12,100 bases of DNA from Syntrophomonas sp. (lineage in GTDB: Bacteria; Bacillota; Syntrophomonadia; Syntrophomonadales; Syntrophomonadaceae), in assembly GCA_028693695.1 (NCBI GenBank), contig JAQUUV010000012.1, forward strand, positions 1-12,100, given 5' to 3'. The position numbers and the translations under genes were made by a program. The notes below the pieces were generated by a model. That model had not been told where the DNA came from and did not search any database. It saw only the letters and a program-made list of their open reading frames with translations. Numbering within the stretch: the stretch's first letter is position 1; each line of letters opens with the position of its first letter. Below are positions 1-5,432 of the stretch, piece by piece.

Positions 1-73
1 TGAGTGCTGAATCATGGGCACTTGTTAGGGAGCTAGCATTTTGACCTTTCCAAACGGACCGCTTTGAAAACTG

Positions 74-79
74 AAAGGA
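74..79 (+). promoter_or_regulatory. Ribosome binding site that decides the first gene's start
   Basis: AAAGGA ends one base before an ATG at 81 and seven bases before an in-frame ATG at 87. Spacing therefore favours initiation at 87 (protein starting MNDFEITG) over the longer reading from 81 (MIMNDF). This is seen in sequence; the choice of start is inferred. Confidence 0.55.
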
Positions 80-86
80 AATGATT

Positions 87-1217
87 ATGAATGATTTTGA
101 GATAACCGGATCTTCTTTTTGGAATAAGATTGCTTCAAGCGGGGTAACTCCCGAGGAAGCTGTTACTTTTCTGGTCAACCTTGACGGCTACCGCGGTCCG
201 TGGTCAGCTGAAAAGTATTCCCGACCATCAGACATCAGTAATTTACTTGGTCTCACCAGGCATTTTTCTCTTTTTACCGAGTCGGGTTACCATTCTTTTA
301 TTATATTCCTTGAAACAGCCCTGACCGACGGGCTCCAGCAGACCGATTTGTGCTTCGGTCTCCACCGGCGAAATTTTACGTTGGCCGGCGGGCAGGTAGC
401 AGCAAGATTTGCACCCCAGCTTCAAGCCAATCCCCGTTTGCTCAAGGTGTTCAGCCTTCTCCAGCGCTGGTTGACCGAGGAGCCTTTCGCATCCCGGCTA
501 TTCGAGCATTTTTGGATGGAGTTTGATATAGAAGAAGGGCAGGAAAGTCCTGAGCCAAATATCTTTTTTGCCTTAAGTCCAACTGGCGATTACCTCCCCA
601 TGGTTGCTTCCTGCCTGGAGTCTTTAGGACTACCAGCGGATCAGGACGGTTGGCGTAAGGTTGTGGCCAACGTGGAAGGACGGGCAGCAATGCTCCATAT
701 CGGTGCTATGGTAGCCCGACCTTCGGCCCCGCTTCGCGTGGTGGCCCTGGATTTAGCGCCGGGGGCTGAGAATTACGTCATTGAAGCGGGAGGCAACTCC
801 TTTGTCGGTGATAATGCCCGACGATGGAAGGAACTGGAGCCATTTCGTGACGGCTTGTCAGGCATTGATCTCGATGTTGACTGGCATAGCGGGAAAATCG
901 GGCCGCGGGTCGGAGTGGAATATGATTTCGCCTACTGCAAAGACCGGCCCGAAGAACGCCGACGGCGTCTGGAAACCTTTCTTCGTCATGTGGCGGAGCA
1001 GGGATGGTGTTACTGGCCTAAAGCCGAAGCATTATTGACCTTTCCCGGACGATATGCGTGCCGGCGGAATGGACTGGCCGCAGGCACTATCTTGCAGACC
1101 GACCTGAGTCATATCAAGGTGGACTTTTCTCCGGGAGGGCCCCCAAGAATAAAGGCCTATGGGGAGCTGATTATGTTTGAAACCTCCAGCCAAGATATTG
1201 AGAAAGGAGTCGAATAA
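87..1217 (+). CDS. Uncharacterised RiPP-cluster protein, about 376 aa
   Basis: I cannot assign a function. The protein is soluble-looking, with no signal peptide, membrane segment or obvious cofactor motif. Counted from the ATG at 87, visible landmarks are FWMEFDI (about 142-148), NIFFALSP (158-165), a long PLRVVALDL strand (215-223), GVEYDF (276-281), a GWCYWPKAEALLTFPG segment (306-321), and a C-terminal SHIKVDFSPGGPPRIKAYGE stretch (341-360). From memory, similarly organised hypothetical proteins occur beside Nif11-type precursors in cyanobacteria, but I could not check this. The stop codon touches the ATG of the radical SAM gene, with that gene's AAAGGAG inside this reading frame, so the two are almost certainly translationally coupled. 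That makes an accessory role in peptide maturation the best inference: scaffold, second tailoring enzyme or leader-binding partner. The start at 87 is preferred on ribosome-site spacing. Confidence 0.8.
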   Translation: MNDFEITGSSFWNKIASSGVTPEEAVTFLVNLDGYRGPWSAEKYSRPSDISNLLGLTRHFSLFTESGYHSFIIFLETALTDGLQQTDLCFGLHRRNFTLAGGQVAARFAPQLQANPRLLKVFSLLQRWLTEEPFASRLFEHFWMEFDIEEGQESPEPNIFFALSPTGDYLPMVASCLESLGLPADQDGWRKVVANVEGRAAMLHIGAMVARPSAPLRVVALDLAPGAENYVIEAGGNSFVGDNARRWKELEPFRDGLSGIDLDVDWHSGKIGPRVGVEYDFAYCKDRPEERRRRLETFLRHVAEQGWCYWPKAEALLTFPGRYACRRNGLAAGTILQTDLSHIKVDFSPGGPPRIKAYGELIMFETSSQDIEKGVE

Positions 1218-2618
1218 ATGATTGAATTGTTTCGTTCCTATTCGGATAAGCCGTATATATATGACGGTTATACTAACTATTTGTACTCTGTGAGCGAGGA
1301 CATCTACCAGCGGCTTTCAACCGCAGGTTCAGGCATAGAACGGGATTTGCTCCTGAATTCCCTGGGGATTCGCGACACGATTGCGCCGATTGTGCCTCTA
1401 GCCAAAGTCGAGGAAGACATGGTCAAAGCCGAGGGGCCGGAACGGGTTGTGCTGGAAATGACCGAGGATTGCAACCTGCGATGCCGCTACTGTCCCCACA
1501 CCTTGGCAGATTCTCTGCCTAGCGACCGGCCGCATCGTCGCCGCCACATGACCAAAGAGGTCATCGATCTGGTTTTTTCCGAGTATTTCAGTGCAGAGCG
1601 CGACACGGTACCCCATCTTTTCTTTTACGGTGGTGAGCCCCTGTTGAACTACGACATGGTTGAGTATGCCGTTAACAGGGCCAGGGCTCTCAGCAAAAGC
1701 CCGATGATTTTCGTGGTGACGAACGGCTTGCTGCTTACTGAGGCGATGGTTGAGTTCTTCGCCGCCAACGAGGTTGGCCTGCAGATCAGCTTGGACGGAC
1801 CACACCAGGACGAATACCGAAAGACTGCCGATGGTCGTGGCAGCCTGGCCCCATTGATGACTAACCTCAAGTGGATTATGGACCGCTTTCCGGAATTCTA
1901 TTACCGTTACGTAATTTTTAACGCTACCATTACCCAGGACGCCGACTTTGATGAGACGGTAGAGTTTTTCGATGGCAATGAAATGTTGCGCTATAACTGG
2001 CAGGGATACAACTGGGAAATCTACGGTCTAAATAACGGACTCCGGGAGGCAGATCCGGTAAGCCAAAGAGTCAGAATGTGCCAGACCTATGTACAGGATA
2101 AGGGTTGGGAGCAGGGCCTGAATTTCCCAAAGCTGGCGCTGACACTGCCCACCCTAAGCCTGGACAAGCGACTGCATGGTGAAACTGAGCATGCGTTTAC
2201 CCTCTGGGGATGCCGTATATATAAGAGCGTACTGTTTGTCGGTGTTGACGGACAGTGTTCGGTGTGCGAAAAGATTCAGCAACGAGGAATTTTAGGCCGT
2301 TTGGGCGATGACGCCGGCATTCGTCAGGGTGCACTGGATTATTACCGGCGGCTGTATGCACTGGCAGTCCCAAAGTGCGGCCAGTGCTGGGCCAATAAAA
2401 TCTGCCAGCTTTGTGCTGCTTGTGTCGGCCAGGGCACGCTCACTGAGGAAAATTTCCAGACAGGCTGCGCCGAGCAGATGGAAGCGATCAGGAAAAGCCT
2501 GGTTTTATATGCCAGCCTGAAAGAAAGCGGCTTTGATTATCCCAAGGCTATTCATTTTATGAAAAACAACTGCGAATTCTGCAATCGGCATTACAGTCAT
2601 ATTTATGATGAAGAATGA
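1218..2618 (+). CDS. Radical SAM/SPASM peptide maturase
   Basis: This enzyme should use a 4Fe-4S cluster and S-adenosylmethionine to install a radical-derived crosslink or other change in a ribosomal peptide. The CxxxCxxC motif is C85/C89/C92 (EDCNLRCRYCPH), followed by the SAM-binding YGGEP (137-141), NG at 169-170 and SLDGP at 191-195. The C-terminal SPASM domain is clear: C332-x9-G-x4-C347 fits the canonical first motif exactly, then C387-x2-C390-x5-C396, further cysteines at 399 and 402, and C417, enough for two auxiliary clusters. C452/C455 add a CxxC near the end. Residues 10-35 look strand-rich and may form a leader-recognition domain; this is inferred. AAAGGAG lies eight bases before the ATG. 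The Nif11-type precursor gene starts 97 bp downstream and is the obvious substrate. The bond formed (sulfur-to-alpha-carbon, ether or carbon-carbon) cannot be read from the sequence. Confidence 0.93.
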   Translation: MIELFRSYSDKPYIYDGYTNYLYSVSEDIYQRLSTAGSGIERDLLLNSLGIRDTIAPIVPLAKVEEDMVKAEGPERVVLEMTEDCNLRCRYCPHTLADSLPSDRPHRRRHMTKEVIDLVFSEYFSAERDTVPHLFFYGGEPLLNYDMVEYAVNRARALSKSPMIFVVTNGLLLTEAMVEFFAANEVGLQISLDGPHQDEYRKTADGRGSLAPLMTNLKWIMDRFPEFYYRYVIFNATITQDADFDETVEFFDGNEMLRYNWQGYNWEIYGLNNGLREADPVSQRVRMCQTYVQDKGWEQGLNFPKLALTLPTLSLDKRLHGETEHAFTLWGCRIYKSVLFVGVDGQCSVCEKIQQRGILGRLGDDAGIRQGALDYYRRLYALAVPKCGQCWANKICQLCAACVGQGTLTEENFQTGCAEQMEAIRKSLVLYASLKESGFDYPKAIHFMKNNCEFCNRHYSHIYDEE

Positions 2619-2714
2619 AAATGAGATATTTACCACTGGCTGATAGCAGCCGCTCTTATGGCATAATCCCGTACGCGGGTTAAATGCAAATATATTAAAA
2701 AGGGAGGGAATAAC

Positions 2715-2975
2715 ATGAGTAAAGGTGCAAAGGAATTTGTAGAAAAACTTAATGCGGACAAGGAGTTCGCGGCTCAGTTCTGGGCACAGAAGACCGACAA
2801 AGAAAAAGAGGCCTTTGTTAATGCAGCTGGTTTTAGCTTCAGCGAAGAAGATGCCAAGGCTGCTTTTGCGGCAACCCCTTTGAATGCTGACAAAATGCAA
2901 CCACTTAGCCATGACCAGCTTGAAACCGTGGCTGGCGGGACCTGTGACCAATGCTCCAATGGGTGGAGATGGTAG
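2715..2975 (+). CDS. Nif11-type RiPP precursor with CxxC/WRW core
   Basis: This is the substrate peptide of the neighbouring maturase. The 86-residue product has an N-terminal helix-rich leader (AKEFVEKLNADKEFAAQF, residues 5-22) and a second FSEEDAKAAF segment (42-51), typical of Nif11-like leaders. It ends in LSHDQLETVAGG, a double-glycine-type cleavage site at G74-G75. The predicted core is only eleven residues, TCDQCSNGWRW, with C77 and C80 as a CxxC and a C-terminal Trp-Arg-Trp. Cysteines suit thioether formation, while the Trp/Arg residues resemble carbon-carbon crosslink targets; which applies is unknown. The ribosome site GGGAGGG is six bases before the ATG. A strong terminator follows 18 bp after the stop codon, so this message can accumulate independently of the oxidase gene downstream. 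Possible alternative cleavage one residue either side would not change the picture. Confidence 0.92.
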   Translation: MSKGAKEFVEKLNADKEFAAQFWAQKTDKEKEAFVNAAGFSFSEEDAKAAFAATPLNADKMQPLSHDQLETVAGGTCDQCSNGWRW

Positions 2976-2993
2976 TAGATCCAACGTATCTTT

Positions 2994-3035
2994 GCGGGAG
3001 AGTCCGGCCGTATGGCGGGACTCTCCCGCTTTTTT
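2994..3035 (+). terminator. Intrinsic terminator after the Nif11 precursor
   Basis: GCGGGAGAGTCC (2994-3005) pairs perfectly with GGACTCTCCCGC (3018-3029), giving a 12-bp stem with a 12-nt loop followed directly by six T. This is the clearest Rho-independent terminator in the window. It separates the precursor from the oxidase gene and probably sets an excess of precursor over downstream enzyme if read-through occurs. Confidence 0.9.
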
Positions 3036-3051
3036 CAGCTATATTAGCGGA

Positions 3052-3114
3052 AATCTTCTCCCCAAGCAGCTGGAGGCGATAGCTGGCAGTGGGGTTAATT
3101 TTAGATACCGATGA
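3052..3114 (+). pseudogene. Apparent tail of a decayed precursor peptide gene
   Basis: One reading frame ends in LPKQLEAIAGSGVNFRYR then TGA (3112-3114). QLEAIAGSG closely resembles the end of a Nif11 or NHLP leader (QLE-x-V/I-AGG), leaving a short possible core such as VNFRYR. The AGT serine codon is one base from GGT glycine, so the ancestral text may have been AIAGGG. No ATG-initiated leader precedes it: upstream the frame runs back through the terminator stem, and the frame of the intact precursor differs by one. The simplest reading is the remnant of a duplicated precursor whose leader was lost. Chance resemblance is possible because the match is short. Confidence 0.45.
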
Positions 3115-3138
3115 TGTTATTAACAAGGAGACTTTAAC

Positions 3139-4578
3139 ATGTATAGCAATACACAGAATTATATTCTATCCTTGCGACAAGATTTACAAATAACCGAGGG
3201 ATTAGAGGAGACTATCTACTTCCACAGCTCCACCCAAAGCTACTTATTCAAAGGATTCTCCAACGGCATCCGAAAAGTGGTCGAAATTCTTAAGACTGGT
3301 GGAGGCAGTGAAGAGGCTTTGAGTGAAATCATATTACAGGAGGATGGGGAAATTGGATTCCCCAGGTTTTATTATTATCTGCAGAGATTTATGAATCTGG
3401 GACTCATATGCCATTCAGTGCTTATTGGGCCAGACGTGCTGGCAACGTATATCCCTTTTTCACCGGGTCATTCCTTTCAGCATACTAAACTTGATATGAA
3501 CAGCCGCTATATACTTTCGCGTTTTGCCTATATTAGACGAGAAGGCAGGCAAAGCGTGCTGGAATCACCACTGGCCCATGCCCGCATTGTCCTGGCACAT
3601 TGGCAGGCCTCGGCGGTCATTAATCTGATGGCTGATGCCTGCAGTTGCCAGAAATTACAGCAGCATCTTCCAAGATTATCGGAGCATGATCTAGAGCGGT
3701 TTCTAGGTTTTTTGCTTCATGCTGGCATGATAGAAGAGGTGGATTGGGATAGTATTAATCCTGAGGAGCACAATGAAGTATTACAACAGTGGGAATTCCA
3801 TGATTTGCTTTATCATGCCCGCAGTCGCATGGGTCGCCATGATCAGCCCGTTGGAGGAACCTACCGTTTCCGTGATAAAATCAGCCCCCTCCCTGCCAGC
3901 AAGTTGCCTATGTCTAGAGAACGGAGCCAGCTTTACAAACCTGATATGGAAAAGCTTAGTGAGCAAGACTATCCATTTACCCTGGTACTGGAAGAGAGAA
4001 AATCAGTCCGGGAGTATGCAGACCAAGAAATTAGCGCTAAGCAGCTGGGGGAATTTCTCTACCGCTGTGCCCGGATAAAACATCTTCATAAAGCCAACCC
4101 TGCGGCTGGTGCATTATATGATGTAAGCCAGCGTCCTTATCCAGGCGGAGGAGCTTGCCATGAACTGGAGATCTATCTCTGTATTAATAAATGCCATGAC
4201 CTGGAACCGGGTCTCTACCACTATGCCCCTGATCATCACGTACTAGAGAAATTGTCAGGCCTTACCGAAGATACGGAAGCACTGCTAAAAGATTGCTCGT
4301 ATTCTGCCGGACTAAAAGACCTGCCCCCGATCTCAATTCATATTGCCGCCCGTTTCCAGCGCGTAGCCTGGAAATATCAATCCATCGCCTATAGTTTAAT
4401 CTTAAAAAATACAGGGGTACTCTACCAGACCATGTACCTGGTGGCTACCGCCATGGACTTAGCGCCAACCGCTCTCGGCAGTGGGAATGCTGACCTATTG
4501 TGCCGGGCTGCGGGGTTGAACTACCTGGAAGAATCAGCGGTGGGTGAGTTTATCCTGGGAAACAAACGAGTTAAATGA
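3139..4578 (+). CDS. SagB/ThcOx-type FMN dehydrogenase
   Basis: Members of this nitroreductase-fold family oxidise peptide thiazolines and oxazolines to aromatic azoles using FMN. The oxidase domain begins near residue 280 with EERKSVREYADQEIS, a family hallmark, followed by FLYRCARIK, RPYPGGGACHELEIYL (332-347), GLYHY (358-362) and the late segment NTGVLYQTMYLVATAMDLAPTALG. The 479-residue length fits the two-part ThcOx architecture rather than a minimal SagB. The N-terminal 280 residues contain two winged-helix-like blocks, about 15-95 and 120-205 (the second ending LERFLGFLLHAGMIEE), resembling leader-recognition domains. The AAGGAG ribosome site sits eight bases before the ATG. It lies between the radical SAM module and the cyclodehydratase module. 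The natural partner is the YcaO protein downstream, but the gene order leaves open whether it also acts on the Nif11-type product. Confidence 0.9.
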   Translation: MYSNTQNYILSLRQDLQITEGLEETIYFHSSTQSYLFKGFSNGIRKVVEILKTGGGSEEALSEIILQEDGEIGFPRFYYYLQRFMNLGLICHSVLIGPDVLATYIPFSPGHSFQHTKLDMNSRYILSRFAYIRREGRQSVLESPLAHARIVLAHWQASAVINLMADACSCQKLQQHLPRLSEHDLERFLGFLLHAGMIEEVDWDSINPEEHNEVLQQWEFHDLLYHARSRMGRHDQPVGGTYRFRDKISPLPASKLPMSRERSQLYKPDMEKLSEQDYPFTLVLEERKSVREYADQEISAKQLGEFLYRCARIKHLHKANPAAGALYDVSQRPYPGGGACHELEIYLCINKCHDLEPGLYHYAPDHHVLEKLSGLTEDTEALLKDCSYSAGLKDLPPISIHIAARFQRVAWKYQSIAYSLILKNTGVLYQTMYLVATAMDLAPTALGSGNADLLCRAAGLNYLEESAVGEFILGNKRVK

Positions 4579-4592
4579 TACTTTTTAGAGGA

Positions 4593-4647
4593 ATCAGGAG
4601 GGTTAGAATTAGTCATATCCTCAAATTCTTCAGTCCGCTAAAAAGGG
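4593..4647 (+). repeat. Imperfect direct repeat, copy 1
   Basis: The block begins ATCAG and contains the exact 20-mer AGAATTAGTCATATCCTCAA (4605-4624), followed by a diverged half ending CTAAAAAGGG. A second copy lies at 8393-8444. Each copy begins within about 15 bp after a stop codon. The pair encloses the cyclodehydratase module. The nature of the element is unknown; candidates are an insertion or recombination junction or a conserved 3' UTR element. Confidence 0.7.
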
Positions 4648-4679
4648 CAAGCAAGAACCGTCTTTAACATATCTTTGTG

Positions 4680-4707
4680 TATTCACACCTTACAGGGTGA
4701 TTATAAT
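4680..4707 (+). promoter_or_regulatory. Possible promoter for the NHLP precursor
   Basis: A perfect -10 hexamer TATAAT occurs at 4702-4707. No good -35 is visible at 17 bp. The space upstream carries the interrupted inverted repeat CACC-TTACAG-GGTG (4686-4699), which could be an operator for an activator that rescues a weak -35. This is inference from a short motif; the start site would lie about 255 bp upstream of the precursor. Confidence 0.35.
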
Positions 4708-4853
4708 AAATAAAAAGGGGGCACCTCATCTAGAGTTACCTGACAGAAGGCTCTTTCCAATTCCAGTAAAGCAGGAATTTTATGAATATTTGCAGAATTG
4801 TTTCCTTAACAGGCAAAAAATATCATAAAAATGTGGTTTGGAAGATAGAATAT

Positions 4854-4887
4854 AAGCGGGCAAATGATCCTTCCCGGGCCCGCTTTT
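4854..4887 (+). terminator. Terminator-like hairpin upstream of the NHLP precursor
   Basis: AAGCGGGC (4854-4861) pairs with GCCCGCTT (4878-4885), an 8-bp stem with a 16-nt loop ending in four T. The T tract is short, so termination may be partial. It could end transcripts from the oxidase gene or act as an attenuator in the precursor leader. Confidence 0.45.
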
Positions 4888-4969
4888 AGCAGTTGAAGCC
4901 ACCGGGCAAGGATGGAGGCTCCGGGTGTAAAAGCCCTTACATATCAATCTGATAAAGGGAGGTGAGATA

Positions 4970-5233
4970 ATGGACAGAGAAGCGATGAACAAGAAGATAA
5001 GTAAGGTTATTGCTAAGGCCTGGGCGGACGCAGATTTTAAAGCCAGGCTGTTAGCAAATCCGGCAGAGACACTGCAAGCCGAAGGGATCGAAGTTCCGGC
5101 TGGGGTAAAGGTTAATGCAGTGGAAAATACCAACGAGCAATTCTTTCTGGTACTACCAAAAGCCCCGGACGAGTTGAGCGACGAGCAACTTGACAATGTC
5201 GCCGGCGGATTTCGTTGCGATTATTCCCATTAA
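4970..5233 (+). CDS. NHLP-type TOMM precursor with seven-residue core
   Basis: The 87-residue product has a nitrile-hydratase-alpha-like leader: a basic N-terminal helix (NKKISKVIAKAWADADFKARLLANPAETLQAEGIEVP, residues 7-43), then KVNAVENTNEQFFLVLPKAP (47-66). This matches the NHLP/TOMM leader family. It ends LSDEQLDNVAGG, leaving the tiny core FRCDYSH. Only C83 and S86 could be heterocyclised, so at most one thiazol(in)e and one oxazol(in)e are expected. The ribosome site GGGAGGTGA is close to a full anti-Shine-Dalgarno match, predicting high expression. The cyclodehydratase gene follows 199 bp downstream. The leader tail is almost the same as that of the Nif11-type precursor (LSHDQLETVAGG), although the rest of the two leaders differs. 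An alternative ATG at codon 6 is less well placed. Confidence 0.92.
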   Translation: MDREAMNKKISKVIAKAWADADFKARLLANPAETLQAEGIEVPAGVKVNAVENTNEQFFLVLPKAPDELSDEQLDNVAGGFRCDYSH

Positions 5234-5338
5234 CCATATTAATAGTCTAATTATAAAAGTTAAAATTGGTGCATCACAACACGCACTATCAATTGTTTAT
5301 AATTGACCGTGTCAGAAAGGGTATAGCAAATCAGCACC

Positions 5339-5377
5339 GTTCACCTCCGGTCATTCAGAGAACGGCCGGAGGTGAAC
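5339..5377 (+). promoter_or_regulatory. 12-bp hairpin between precursor and cyclodehydratase
   Basis: GTTCACCTCCGG (5339-5350) pairs perfectly with CCGGAGGTGAAC (5366-5377), loop 15 nt. No T run follows, so it is not a standard intrinsic terminator. It may stabilise the precursor message or cause partial termination. Its left arm contains ACCTCC, which could instead pair with GGAGGT, the ribosome site of the next gene at 5422-5427. Confidence 0.65.
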
Positions 5378-5432
5378 ATTTAAGAGGCGTTCCACTAATT
5401 TGCAAATGTTTCAGTGATGATGGAGGTACAAG

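Larger units (their letters stand above)
4579..4969. other. 391-bp intergenic region before the NHLP precursor
   Basis: No convincing gene is present. The region holds direct repeat copy 1, a possible promoter around 4680-4707, a terminator-like hairpin at 4854-4887, and about 70 bp of leader ahead of the precursor's strong ribosome site. The stretch 4895-4945 is rich in short GC blocks that could fold, but I do not recognise a riboswitch class. Confidence 0.6.

Noticed and set aside
3..44. Open frame at the left edge ending SAESWALVRELAF then TGA, possibly the end of an upstream gene
   Set aside because: Only 13 codons are visible and there is no recognisable motif.
2505..2984. 159-codon minus-strand frame
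   Set aside because: It covers the end of the maturase gene and the whole precursor in antisense; composition looks like a shadow frame.
4895..4945. Possible riboswitch ahead of the NHLP precursor
   Set aside because: Short GC blocks can pair locally, but the sequence matches no cyclic-di-GMP, SAM or cobalamin consensus that I can recall.
4780..5196. 138-codon minus-strand frame
   Set aside because: It is antisense to the NHLP precursor, which has a clear family match and a strong ribosome site on the + strand.
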